A stretch of 64,000 bases of DNA from Roseomonas elaeocarpi (GTDB lineage Bacteria; Pseudomonadota; Alphaproteobacteria; Acetobacterales; Acetobacteraceae), in assembly GCF_042433915.1 (NCBI RefSeq), contig NZ_JBHLUN010000013.1, positions 62,001 through 126,000 of the forward strand, read 5' to 3'. A program made the translations under genes and the position numbers. Below, in pieces: positions 1 through 8,088 of the stretch (position 1 is the stretch's first letter; each line of letters starts with the position of its first letter). Below the pieces are notes generated by a model. It was not told the DNA's origin. It saw nothing but the letters and a program-made list of their open reading frames with translations, and searched no databases.

Positions 1-394
1 TGACGAGTATATCCGGAAAACGGATTTTGTAATGTGCAACCCGGCGGCCAGGCACCCTTCGGAGATGACCTTGCCGGCGTCTCGGGTGTGGAAACGTTGC
101 GGGTTCAGGCAGCGACCCTGAACGTCGGACAAGCCGCTGACCCTTCCGACCGGCGACCATCCCCTGCGCAGAGTGAACTTGCCTGCCGCCGCAACGGACT
201 TAACCTATGTTATATCGCAGCGGTCGCACAATCGAAACCTGACCGGTGACGCGGTGGGGGGAGGCGTGCGGCCGATCCCCGCCTCCGAAGGCGGCGGTGC
301 CCGGACGCCGGGTTGTTGTGAAATTGCAGCTAGCAAAACGTACGGTGCCGGAATATCCCGTCATCCAACACAGGTCCAAGGCAGTTTTCCGCCC
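1..394. other. Leading intergenic stretch, no gene recognised
   Basis: Open frames cross this stretch on both strands, but none has a convincing ribosome binding site or recognisable protein features. I see no repeat or RNA gene. It probably holds the end of an upstream unit and the leader of the small gene at 395. Confidence 0.4.
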
Positions 395-631
395 ATGCCG
401 CAGAAGTCCCTTCCTGGTGGTCAGAACAAGCTTCCGGAGCGGAGAAAGCTGTGGGAGGACGTGACGCTGACCCTGATCCAGTTTCAAGGACATGACCTGC
501 CGCTGAGCCTGGCTGAGCTCGCCGAGCAGACGGGATTGCGCAAGAGCGCACTGTTGCGTGCGCTCGCCACGGCGGAGCAGCGGGGCGACCTCGTGCGCGT
601 CGGCGACTTCGACTGGCGGCGCGGAGCCTAG
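395..631 (+). CDS. Small winged-helix-like protein (78 aa)
   Basis: Residues about 18-70 read like a winged helix-turn-helix. A helix (VTLTLIQFQG) is followed by SLAELAEQTGLRKSALLRAL, which resembles the recognition half of IclR- or MarR-type domains, and then a short wing (RGDLVRVGDFDW). There is no effector domain, so it is a stand-alone DNA-binding-sized protein. I chose the ATG at 395 because the longer upstream frame (from 173) reads as low-quality sequence. The Shine-Dalgarno match before 395 is weak. The target is unknown. A minus-strand hypothetical gene ends just downstream at 641, so the two converge. Confidence 0.55.
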   Translation: MPQKSLPGGQNKLPERRKLWEDVTLTLIQFQGHDLPLSLAELAEQTGLRKSALLRALATAEQRGDLVRVGDFDWRRGA

Positions 632-640
632 CCGCAGGCG

Positions 641-937
641 CTACTTCGGCTCCGGTGCGCCGAGGTCCCGCAGGTTGGGGCGCATGCTGCTGCCGCGCAG
701 CGTTCCCCATTCCTCCTGCCACAGGTCTTCATCATCGAGCACCGCCAGGGCAGCCGGACTGAGAGTGCGGTTGAGTGCTGTCAGGATTGCCTTCGGCATC
801 ACCATCACCGCGTCATCGTAGCCCTCGGGGCCGATGATCTCGGCCAGAACCTGGCCGCCTTCGCTGAACAGGATCAGGGTCACGCCATCCTTCAGGAGGT
901 CGCGCGTGGTCCGGAACTCTAGCCGCGCCTTGCTCAT
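641..937 (-). CDS. Hypothetical protein (98 aa)
   Basis: Short soluble protein with a mixed alpha/beta pattern. The N-terminus is basic (MSKARLEFRTTRDLL), the middle is hydrophobic (GVTLILFSEGGQVLAEIIG), and the C-terminus is acidic then Pro-rich (LDDEDLWQEEWG). No signal peptide, transmembrane segment or cofactor motif is visible, and I do not recognise the family. The strand and stop converge with the winged-helix gene at 395-631. Coding potential looks real because the reading is smooth and free of low-complexity runs, but the function is unknown. Confidence 0.6.
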   Translation of the reverse strand: MSKARLEFRTTRDLLKDGVTLILFSEGGQVLAEIIGPEGYDDAVMVMPKAILTALNRTLSPAALAVLDDEDLWQEEWGTLRGSSMRPNLRDLGAPEPK

Positions 938-1158
938 CCAATCACACCAGCAGGATTAACTCAGGTTGTGTCGGGCAGAACGGCTCGTCAACCGCGCGAC
1001 GGGCGGAATGGTCATACATCGCACGAAGATTTCGCCCGGCCAGGAAGACCCGTGGCGGGCGCAACATGGGCGAGGAAAGCCCATGGCCCGCGATGTGGAA
1101 GGTGGAGGCTCCTTCCGTTTCCTGTCCGGTCCGCAACCGGGATGCGGTGGTGCGTTTC

Positions 1159-1183
1159 GCGGCGCCCCTGAACGAGGCGCCGC
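1159..1183 (-). terminator. GC-rich hairpin downstream of xylA
   Basis: GCGGCGCC at 1159-1166 pairs perfectly with GGCGCCGC at 1176-1183 across a 9-nt loop, about 30 nt past the xylA stop. No T-tract follows on the minus strand, so it may only stabilise the 3' end of the sugar operon transcript. Confidence 0.3.
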
Positions 1184-1213
1184 ATCCCCAGCTGGGCCCG
1201 CCGTGGCGAGGCT

Positions 1214-2530
1214 TCAGCCCCCGGCGAAACGCCCTGCCAGATTCTCCAGCCATTCCTGTTGCCCGCTGCGGGGCCTGGGGCCGATGCCGCTGGCCAGGGC
1301 GTGCTCCGCTGCCGCCTCCAGGCTGCTGCCGCCTGTCAGGACCGTCTGCCCGAAGGCGCCGTCCCAGCCGGCGTAGCGCTCCGTCCGCGCCTGGTCGATC
1401 CGGCCGTCGAGGATGATGCGCTCCGCGATCAGCAGGGCGCGCGCCATGGTGTCGATGCCCCCGACATGGGCGTGCAGCAGGTCCTCGGGCGCGATGCTCT
1501 GCCGGCGGATCTTGGCGTCGAAGTTCATGCCGCCGGTGCCCAGCCCGCCGGCGCGTACCACCTCCAGCATGGCGAGCGACAGGTCCTGGGCATTGTTGGG
1601 GAACTGGTCGGTGTCCCAACCGTTCTGCGGGTCGCCGCGGTTCATGTCGAGCGAGCCCAGGACGCCGAGCGCCGCGGCGGTGGCGATCTCGTGCTCGAAG
1701 GAATGGCCGGCCAGCGTGGCGTGGTTGGCCTCGATGTTGAGCTTCACCTCGCCCAGCAGCCCGTGCCGCGCGAGAAAGCCGTACACGGTGGCCACGTCGC
1801 GGTCGTACTGGTGCTTGGTGGGCTCCATGGGCTTGGGCTCGACCAGGATCGTGCCCTTGAAGCCGATGCGGTGCTTGTGCTCCACCACCATGGTGAGGAA
1901 GCGGCCGAGCTGCGCGTCCTCGCGCTTGAGGTCGGTGTTGAGCAGCGTGTCGTAGCCCTCGCGCCCACCCCACAGCACGTAGTTGGCGCCGCCCAGCCGG
2001 TGCGTCGCCTCCAGCGCGTGCTTCACCTGACCCGCCGCGAAGGCGAAGACCTCCGGATCGGGGTTGGTGGCGGCGCCTGCCATGTAGCGGGGGTGGCTGA
2101 ACAGGTTCGCCGTTCCCCACAGCAGGCGGATGCCGGTGCGCTGCATCTGCGCCTGCACGCGCTCCAGCACCTGGTCGAGCCGCGCGTTGCTGTCGCGCAG
2201 GGTTTCGCCCTCCGGCGCCACGTCGCGGTCGTGGAAGCAGAAGAAGGGCATCCCCAGGCGCTCGAGAAAGGCGAAGGCAGCATCCGCCTTGTTCAGCGCG
2301 GACTCCATGGCATCGCCCGAGAACCACGGGCGCCCATGCGTCGGTGCGCCGAAAGGATCGAGGCCGTTGCCCACGAAGCTGTGCCAGTAGGCCACCGCCG
2401 GGCGCAGCCAGTCCTCCATGGAACGCCCCAGCACCAGGCGCTGCGCCTCGTAGTAGCGCAGGGCGAAGGGGTTGGAACTGTCGGGCCCCTCGAAGCGGAC
2501 GGTGGGCAGGGCGTCGAAGAAGGTGCTCAT
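1214..2530 (-). CDS. xylA: Xylose isomerase
   Basis: Interconverts D-xylose and D-xylulose in the cytoplasm. It also acts on glucose/fructose in many homologues. Its 438 residues match the class II (long) family. Hallmarks are the catalytic His100 with Asp103 in FCFHDRDVAPEG, the metal-binding Glu231/Lys233 in VEPKPMEPTKHQYD, and the C-terminal metal loop LDMNRGDPQNGWDTDQFP. It is the last gene of the minus-strand operon that starts with the binding protein at 7884. A 59-nt gap separates it from the upstream oxidoreductase. No xylulokinase (xylB) or xylonate-pathway gene is in the window, so its product must be handled elsewhere or its substrate is not simply free xylose. Confidence 0.95.
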   Translation of the reverse strand: MSTFFDALPTVRFEGPDSSNPFALRYYEAQRLVLGRSMEDWLRPAVAYWHSFVGNGLDPFGAPTHGRPWFSGDAMESALNKADAAFAFLERLGMPFFCFHDRDVAPEGETLRDSNARLDQVLERVQAQMQRTGIRLLWGTANLFSHPRYMAGAATNPDPEVFAFAAGQVKHALEATHRLGGANYVLWGGREGYDTLLNTDLKREDAQLGRFLTMVVEHKHRIGFKGTILVEPKPMEPTKHQYDRDVATVYGFLARHGLLGEVKLNIEANHATLAGHSFEHEIATAAALGVLGSLDMNRGDPQNGWDTDQFPNNAQDLSLAMLEVVRAGGLGTGGMNFDAKIRRQSIAPEDLLHAHVGGIDTMARALLIAERIILDGRIDQARTERYAGWDGAFGQTVLTGGSSLEAAAEHALASGIGPRPRSGQQEWLENLAGRFAGG

Positions 2531-2589
2531 CGTGGACGGCGTTCCTGATCGTATGGTTCACGGCGCGGCGGGCGAGGTGCCGGACGGGT

Positions 2590-3771
2590 TCAGGTCCCGA
2601 CCGCAACCCAGGCGGCGTCGCGCCGGGCGGATTCCACCGCCGCCGCGATGAAGTGCATGCCTCGCAGGCCTTCCTCAAGGCCCGGCACCAGCAGGCTCGC
2701 CGCGTCGGCGCTTCGCCGTTCCAGCCGCGCGGTGATCTGTTCCGCCACGTCGCGGTAAAGTTGCGCAAAGGCTTCCAGGTAGCCCTCGGGATGCCCCGCG
2801 GGGATGCGCACCCCCCGGGCGGCGCCGGGCAGCATCGCGGGGCCGCCGCGCCGCAGCAGCCGCGGCGGCTCCCCGTAGGGCGTGTGCAGGAGGTTGTTGG
2901 GCTGCTCCTGCGCCCATTCCAGCCCGCCACGATCGCCGTAGATGCGCAGGCGCAACCCGTTCTCGTGGCCGGGCGCGACCTGCGAGCACCACAGCATCCC
3001 CCGCGCCCCGCCCGCGAAGCGCAGCAGCATATGGGCGTTGTCATCCAGCGCGCGGCCCGGCACGAAGCGGCTCAGCTCGGCGCAAAGGCTTTCGCAACGC
3101 AGGCCGGTCACGAACTCCGCCAGGTTGAAGGCGTGCGTGCCGATGTCGCCCACGCTGCCCGCGGCGCCGGAGCGCGACGGGTCCGTGCGCCAGGCCGCCT
3201 GCTTCTGACCGCTCCCCTCCAGCGGCGTGGTCAGCCAGTCCTGCGGGTATTCCACCTGCACCACGCGCAGCGTGCCGAGCTCGCCGGCCGCCACCATCTC
3301 GCGCGCCTGCCGCACCATGGGCGTGCCGGTATAGTTGTGGGTCAGCGCGAACAGGATGCCCGCTTCCCGCACCGCAGCCGCCATCGCTTCCGCGTCCTCG
3401 ACGCTGTGGGCGAGGGGCTTGTCGCAGATCACGTGGATACCGCGCCCGGCGAAGGCGCGGACCGGTGCGGCGTGCATGTGGTTGGGCGTGACCACGGCCA
3501 CCACGTCGATGCCGTCGGGACGGGCCGCTTCGCGCTCCGCCATCTCGCGGAAATCCGCGTAGGCACGGTCCGGCGCGATGTGCAGCGCCGCCGCGCTCTC
3601 GCGGGCCCGCCCCGGATCGGAGGACAGCGCCCCCGCCACCAGCTCGTAATGGTCGTCCAGCCGCGCGGCGATGCGGTGCACCGCGCCAATAAAGGCGCCC
3701 TGGCCCCCGCCCACCATGCCGAGACGTATCCGCCGTCCCAGAACCGTGCCGGCGCTTGCCTCGATCGTCAT
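2590..3771 (-). CDS. Gfo/Idh/MocA family oxidoreductase
   Basis: NAD(P)-dependent sugar or inositol-type dehydrogenase of 393 aa. The N-terminal Rossmann fold carries a Gly-rich loop (RLGMVGGGQGAFIGAVHR). The family catalytic Lys-Pro motif appears as CDKPLAHS, the equivalent of EKP. The C-terminal half is the alpha/beta substrate domain. I chose the ATG at 3771, not the longer frame to 3834, because it lies 1 nt past the TGA of the upstream isomerase gene and gives the normal family N-terminus (MTIEAS...RIRLGMVGGG). Partnership with a TIM-barrel isomerase and a second paralogue across the divergent promoter suggests keto-sugar chemistry. The substrate cannot be read from sequence. Confidence 0.88.
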   Translation of the reverse strand: MTIEASAGTVLGRRIRLGMVGGGQGAFIGAVHRIAARLDDHYELVAGALSSDPGRARESAAALHIAPDRAYADFREMAEREAARPDGIDVVAVVTPNHMHAAPVRAFAGRGIHVICDKPLAHSVEDAEAMAAAVREAGILFALTHNYTGTPMVRQAREMVAAGELGTLRVVQVEYPQDWLTTPLEGSGQKQAAWRTDPSRSGAAGSVGDIGTHAFNLAEFVTGLRCESLCAELSRFVPGRALDDNAHMLLRFAGGARGMLWCSQVAPGHENGLRLRIYGDRGGLEWAQEQPNNLLHTPYGEPPRLLRRGGPAMLPGAARGVRIPAGHPEGYLEAFAQLYRDVAEQITARLERRSADAASLLVPGLEEGLRGMHFIAAAVESARRDAAWVAVGT

Positions 3772-3772
3772 C

Positions 3773-4834
3773 TCAGCGGATCCCCAGCAGTGCGCGGTTG
3801 GTGTCGCGGTCCACGCCGCTTGCCGCGAAGTCATCGAAGGCGCGGGAGGCGACCTCGATGATGTGCCGCGCGATAAAGGGCGCGCCCTCGGCCGCGCCCT
3901 GCTCGCTGCTCTTGATGCAGCATTCCCATTCCAGCACCGCCCAGCCGTTGAAACCGTACTGCGACAGCTTCGAGAAGATGGGGCCGAACTGCACCTGCCC
4001 GTCGCCGAGCGAGCGGAAGCGCCCGGCCCGCCGTGCCCAGGGCTGGAAACCGGAATACACGCCCTGCCGGCCGCTCGGCTGGAACTCCGCGTCCTTCACG
4101 TGGAACATGCGAATCCGCTCATGGTAGATGTCGATGAAGGCAAGATAGTCGAGCTGCTGCAACAGGAAGTGGCTCGGGTCGTAGAGGATGTTGCAGCGCG
4201 GGTGGTTGCCCGTGCGCTCCAGGAACATCTCGTAGGTGATGCCGTCGTGCAGGTCCTCGCCCGGGTGGATCTCGTAGCAGAGGTCGACGCCGGCCTCGTC
4301 GAAGGCATCCAGGATCGGCCGCCAGCGCCGCGCCAGCTCGTCGAAGGCTTCCTCGACCAGGCCTGCCGGGCGCTGCGGCCAGGGATACACGAAGGGCCAG
4401 GCAAGCCCACCGGAAAAGGTGACGTGCGCCTTCAGGCCCAGGTTGCGCGACGCGCGGGCGTTGAGCCGCATCTGCTCCACCGCCCATTCCTGGCGCGCCT
4501 GCGGGTTGTTGCGCACTTCCGGCGCCGCGAAGCCGTCGAAGGCCCGGTCATAGGCCGGATGCACCGCGACCAGCTGCCCCTGCAGGTGCGTGGACAGTTC
4601 CGTCAGCTCCACCCCCGCATCGGCCAGGATGCCCTTGACCTCGTCGCAGTAGGTCTTGCTCTCGGCCGCGCGCTTCAGGTCGAACAGCCGCGCGTCCCAG
4701 GAGGGGATCTGCACGCCGCGGTAGCCATGCTCCGCCGCCCAGCGGGCGATGTCGGGCAGGCTGTTGAAGGGCGCCGCGTCGTCGGCGAACTGGGCCAGGA
4801 AGATGGCCGGCCCCTTGATCGTGCGCATCGTCAC
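3773..4834 (-). CDS. Sugar phosphate isomerase/epimerase (TIM barrel)
   Basis: AP-endonuclease-2-fold isomerase/epimerase of 353 aa, the family that includes IolE, IolI, hydroxypyruvate isomerase and 3-keto-sugar epimerases. Expected metal ligands are visible: Glu in CYEIHPGEDLHDG, Asp/His in LYDPSHFLLQ, His in FHVKDAEF and Glu in VLEWECC. The GTG start at 4834 has a GGAGG about 6 nt upstream. An ATG two codons later is possible. It sits between the permease gene and the Gfo/Idh gene, with 1 nt to the latter, so translational coupling is likely. A role together with the neighbouring oxidoreductase in isomerising an imported sugar is inferred. Confidence 0.87.
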   Translation of the reverse strand: MTMRTIKGPAIFLAQFADDAAPFNSLPDIARWAAEHGYRGVQIPSWDARLFDLKRAAESKTYCDEVKGILADAGVELTELSTHLQGQLVAVHPAYDRAFDGFAAPEVRNNPQARQEWAVEQMRLNARASRNLGLKAHVTFSGGLAWPFVYPWPQRPAGLVEEAFDELARRWRPILDAFDEAGVDLCYEIHPGEDLHDGITYEMFLERTGNHPRCNILYDPSHFLLQQLDYLAFIDIYHERIRMFHVKDAEFQPSGRQGVYSGFQPWARRAGRFRSLGDGQVQFGPIFSKLSQYGFNGWAVLEWECCIKSSEQGAAEGAPFIARHIIEVASRAFDDFAASGVDRDTNRALLGIR

Positions 4835-4859
4835 CTGTGTCCTCCGGATGTTCCGTACT

Positions 4860-5681
4860 TCAGCCTTTGACGGCGCCGCTGGTCAGGCCCGCGACGATCT
4901 GCTTCTGGGCCACGAGAAAGAAGATCACCGCCGGCACCAGCGTCAGGGTGATGAAAGCCAGGATTGCCGGCCAGTCGGTGGAATATTCCCCGGCGAAATC
5001 CATGATCGTGAGCGTCCAGGGATAGGTTCCCGGCGAGTTCAGCAGCGTCAGCGGCAGGAGGTAGCTGTTCCAGCTGTGCACCAGCGAGAAGACCGCCACC
5101 GTGGCCAGGATCGGCCGCGACAGCGGCAGCACGATGCGCCACAGGAAGCGGCCGTAGCCGCAGCCGTCCATCACCGCGGCGTCCCAGAGTTCCTCGGGCA
5201 GTTGCCGGAAGAAGCCCCAGAGCAGCAGGATCGCCATGCCCAGCCCGAAGGCCGACTGCGGCAGGATCACGCCCCAGGGCGTGTCCAGCAGACCCAGGTT
5301 CCGTACGCGGATGAACAGCGGCAGGATCGCGGTGGCCGCCGGAAACAACAGGCCCAGCAGGAAGTAGGAAAACAGCAGCCGTTTTCCCAGGAAACGGATC
5401 TGCGCGAAGGCGAAGGCCGCCATCACCGACACCACCAGCGTCAGCAGCACCGTTCCCCCCGACAGCAGCACCGAATTGCCGAGCGACAGCCACAGCCGCC
5501 GGCTGGCAAGCGCGGAAAGGTAGTTCTCGAAATACCATTCGCCCGGCAGCCCGAAGGGGTTCACCCGCAGCTCGCCCATGGTCTTGAAGCCGCCCAGCGC
5601 CACGGTGACCAGCGGCAGCAGCACGATGCCCGCCACCAGCAGCAGCGACAGGTTCCGCGCGAAGGGAGAGTCCCGGTACAT
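4860..5681 (-). CDS. Carbohydrate ABC transporter permease (MalG/UgpE type)
   Basis: Inner-membrane permease of 273 aa with six predicted membrane segments. The first is LLLVAGIVLLPLVTVALGG near the N-terminus. The ATPase-docking EAA loop is seen as EELWDAAVMDGCGYGRFLWRIVLP. The ATG at 5681 overlaps the TGA of the preceding permease gene (ATGA), and the longer open frame to 6062 runs inside that other gene. It pairs with the MalF-type permease and the binding protein at 6625-7884 as a family-1 carbohydrate importer. No MalK/UgpC-type ATPase is present in the cluster. Confidence 0.92.
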   Translation of the reverse strand: MYRDSPFARNLSLLLVAGIVLLPLVTVALGGFKTMGELRVNPFGLPGEWYFENYLSALASRRLWLSLGNSVLLSGGTVLLTLVVSVMAAFAFAQIRFLGKRLLFSYFLLGLLFPAATAILPLFIRVRNLGLLDTPWGVILPQSAFGLGMAILLLWGFFRQLPEELWDAAVMDGCGYGRFLWRIVLPLSRPILATVAVFSLVHSWNSYLLPLTLLNSPGTYPWTLTIMDFAGEYSTDWPAILAFITLTLVPAVIFFLVAQKQIVAGLTSGAVKG

Positions 5682-6628
5682 CAGTCGCTCTCCCGCATCA
5701 CGAAGCGGCGGTAGATCAGCGTGAAGCCCACGCAGACCAGGAACAGCACCACGCCCACCGCGCTGCCGAAGCCGATGTTCATGCGGGTGATGCCGAAGGT
5801 GTACTGGAAGCTGACCACGGTGTGCGTGGCGTTGGACGGGCCGCCGCCGGTCAGCGGCATCACCACGTCGAACAGCTGCAGCGCGCCCACCACGGAAAAG
5901 AACACGGAAATCCGGATCGCCGGGTAGAGCATGGGCAGCACGATGCGGCGAAAGGCCTGCCAGGGTGTCGCGCCGTCCATCGCGGCGGCCTCGCGCACCT
6001 CGGTCGGGATGTCCTGCAGCCCGGCCACGTAGATCATCAGGTGGAAGCCGAAGTACTTCCACACCACCACCACCAGGATGGTGTAGATGGCGAGGTCCGC
6101 GTCGGCCAGCAGGAAGGGCGGCTCCATCCCCAGTGCCCGCGCCGCCGCGGCGAGGAGGCCGACATTGCCGTCAAACACGAAGCGCCAGATCAGCCCGGCC
6201 GCGACCTCGCCCAGCACGTAGGGCAGGAAAAAGATCGTGCGGAAGACCGTGCTGGCGCGCGAGTTGCGCGACACCAGCACCGCGAGCCAGAGGGCCAGCG
6301 GCAGCTGCACGATCAGCGACACCGCCACGATCAGCAGCGTGTTCCAGCCGGCGCTGGCGAAGACGCTGTTGCGGAACAGCAGCTCGTAGTTGCGCCAGCC
6401 CACCCAGTCCGTGGGGCTGCCGTAGCCGTTCCAGCGGTAGAAGCTGTACCAGCCCGCCTCGACCACCGGCAGCACCACGAACACCGTGAAGAGCAGCGTG
6501 GCGGGCAGAAGGAAGCTGCCCGCCATGGCGTTGCGGCCCAGGGCTTCCCGGCGGGCGTCCCGGCTGGCCCCCCGGGCCTGCCGCCGGGATGGCGCCAGGG
6601 TTCCGGCCGTGGCGCCGTCCAGGCTCAC
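5681..6628 (-). CDS. Sugar ABC transporter permease (MalF/UgpA type)
   Basis: Inner-membrane permease of 315 aa. A basic, Arg-rich cytoplasmic N-terminus of about 35 residues precedes the first membrane helix (FLLPATLLFTVFVVLPVVEAG). The EAA loop is clear: EVREAAAMDGATPWQAFRRIVLP. The GTG at 6628 overlaps the TGA of the upstream binding-protein gene (GTGA), and its own TGA overlaps the ATG of the MalG-type gene, so three transport genes form a tightly coupled unit. The partner ATPase is not encoded here and is probably a shared one elsewhere in the genome. Confidence 0.92.
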   Translation of the reverse strand: MSLDGATAGTLAPSRRQARGASRDARREALGRNAMAGSFLLPATLLFTVFVVLPVVEAGWYSFYRWNGYGSPTDWVGWRNYELLFRNSVFASAGWNTLLIVAVSLIVQLPLALWLAVLVSRNSRASTVFRTIFFLPYVLGEVAAGLIWRFVFDGNVGLLAAAARALGMEPPFLLADADLAIYTILVVVVWKYFGFHLMIYVAGLQDIPTEVREAAAMDGATPWQAFRRIVLPMLYPAIRISVFFSVVGALQLFDVVMPLTGGGPSNATHTVVSFQYTFGITRMNIGFGSAVGVVLFLVCVGFTLIYRRFVMRESD

Positions 6629-7884
6629 TGCTCCATCTCCCAGGCATCCTGGATCTGCCGGCCGACCTCGCGCGGCTGGATACGGCCCACCGCCAGGTCG
6701 GCGGAGGTGTCGTTCACCACGCGCCCGACCGAGGGGCCCATCATCTGGTCGTAGAAGTTCTGCACGTAGGTGGCGCGCGACAAGTGGGCCGCCATCTCGC
6801 GGAAGATCGGGTTCTTCAGCGCCTCGCCGGCGCCGCGCGCCGCGGGGATGAAGAAGCCGCGTTCCGCCGCTTCGCGCTGGATCGCCGGGCTGGTGTAGAA
6901 GCGCAGGAAGTCCACGGCCTCGGGCGGCGCGCCCTTGGTGACCAGGAAGCCGTTGACGCCGCCCACCACGTCGCTGGGATCATCGCGCCCGCCGGGCACG
7001 GTGGGGAAGGGCAGCCAGCCCAGGTCGGCGTCTGGGATGCCCTGCTGGTTCGCGCTCTGCGTCCGCTGCGTGTTGACGAACCAGTTGCCCATCACCTGCA
7101 GCGCCGCCTTGCCGTCGCCGAACTGGCCCGCCGCCTGCGGCGCGGTGTCGCCGAGGAAGCCGCGCTGAAAGGGCTGCAGGTCGATCAGTTGCTTGAACAT
7201 CTCGCTGGCGCGCAGGAAGTCAGGGCCGTCGAAGCCGCTCTTGCGGGTCATGGCGTTCTCGAAGCCCGCGCGGCCGCCGATGCGCAGCGCCAGGCCCGAC
7301 CAGAACATGTTCAGCGGCCACTTGTCGGAACCGCCCGCCGTGAAGGGCTGGATGTTCGCGGCCTTGAGCTTGCGCACCGCCTCCAGCAGCCCGTCCCAGG
7401 TGCGCAGGCTGTCGGGCTCCACCCCCGCCTGGGCCAGCAGGCGGCGGTTATAGAACAGCGCCACCATCGACTGGTGCGAGGGCGCGCCGTAAACGTGCCC
7501 CCCGTCGCTGAGCGCTTCCACCGCGGCCGGGTTCAGGTCGTTGGCCCAGTCGCCGCGCATCTTGTCGGTGATGTCCTGCAGCAGCCCGGCCTTGGCCTGC
7601 GCGAACATCACGCCGCCGCCCCAGGTGTAGATCAGGTGCGGCCGCTCGCTGGACTGCAGCATCGTCGTCAGCTTGGCCTTGTAGGGCTCACCCGACATCA
7701 CCTGGATGTCGACATGGGTTCCCGGATGGGCGGCCTCGTAGCGGCGCGCGACGTCGCGCTGCCACACGGTGGTTTCCGGCGTGTTTTCCGAGATGAACCA
7801 GCGTACCGTCGTGTCGGCGAGTGCCGGAAGTGCCGTGAACGCGAGCGTCGTGCAGACGGCCGCAGCGCGGAGCCAGCCAAGCAT
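6625..7884 (-). CDS. Extracellular sugar-binding protein of ABC importer
   Basis: Periplasmic family-1 solute-binding protein (MalE/UgpB type) of 419 aa. A Sec signal peptide covers about residues 1-21 (MLGWLRAAAVCTTLAFTALPALA), followed by the mature DTTVRWFISENTPE. The motif NGFLVTKGAPPEAVDFLRFYTSP is typical of the C-lobe of these proteins. The ATG at 7884 was preferred to 7968 because GGGGAGGAACG directly precedes it and the signal peptide begins there. It is first in the minus-strand operon, whose promoter lies in the gap facing the ROK gene. The ligand is not known; the presence of xylA suggests a pentose or a xyloside. Confidence 0.9.
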   Translation of the reverse strand: MLGWLRAAAVCTTLAFTALPALADTTVRWFISENTPETTVWQRDVARRYEAAHPGTHVDIQVMSGEPYKAKLTTMLQSSERPHLIYTWGGGVMFAQAKAGLLQDITDKMRGDWANDLNPAAVEALSDGGHVYGAPSHQSMVALFYNRRLLAQAGVEPDSLRTWDGLLEAVRKLKAANIQPFTAGGSDKWPLNMFWSGLALRIGGRAGFENAMTRKSGFDGPDFLRASEMFKQLIDLQPFQRGFLGDTAPQAAGQFGDGKAALQVMGNWFVNTQRTQSANQQGIPDADLGWLPFPTVPGGRDDPSDVVGGVNGFLVTKGAPPEAVDFLRFYTSPAIQREAAERGFFIPAARGAGEALKNPIFREMAAHLSRATYVQNFYDQMMGPSVGRVVNDTSADLAVGRIQPREVGRQIQDAWEMEQ

Positions 7885-7918
7885 CGTTCCTCCCCGGACG
7901 CCGTCGAGGGCGCCTCGT

Positions 7919-7939
7919 TTATTTTGCATTCCGTAAAAA
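7919..7939. promoter_or_regulatory. Candidate ROK operator, site 1
   Basis: TTATTTT at 7919-7925 and GTAAAAA at 7933-7939 flank a 7-nt spacer, forming a rough inverted repeat in an AT-rich island. A similar site (TTATTTT...GAATTTAA) lies at 8003-8025. The two starts are 84 bp apart, close to eight helical turns. ROK repressors (NagC, Mlc, XylR) bind AT-rich palindromes and often loop DNA. Assigning it to the adjacent ROK regulator is inference. Confidence 0.4.
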
Positions 7940-8002
7940 CCATGATGGCGCCGGTGCTGGAGCGTCAAGGGAAATCTGCGATCCTCGGTCTTAGCTCCAA
8001 TC

Positions 8003-8025
8003 TTATTTTAGGTTGCCGAATTTAA
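8003..8025. promoter_or_regulatory. Candidate ROK operator, site 2
   Basis: TTATTTT at 8003-8009 and GAATTTAA at 8018-8025 form the second AT-rich dyad-like element in the divergent control region. It resembles site 1 at 7919-7939 and lies 4 bp before a TTGACG (8030-8035) that could be the -35 box of the ROK gene. The best -10 candidate (CAGAAT, 8051-8056) is poorly spaced, so the promoter itself is uncertain. Confidence 0.4.
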
Positions 8026-8088
8026 TGCCTTGACGCTGCCGTGGGCGCGGCAGAATCCTGGCCGCGTGGAAGAACACGCGACATCCGC

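Noticed and set aside
942..3044. Very long minus-strand open frame (700 codons) over xylA and the oxidoreductase
   Set aside because: It is an out-of-frame reading of the xylA and Gfo/Idh genes, rich in Arg, Ala and Gly, as expected for shadows in GC-rich DNA.
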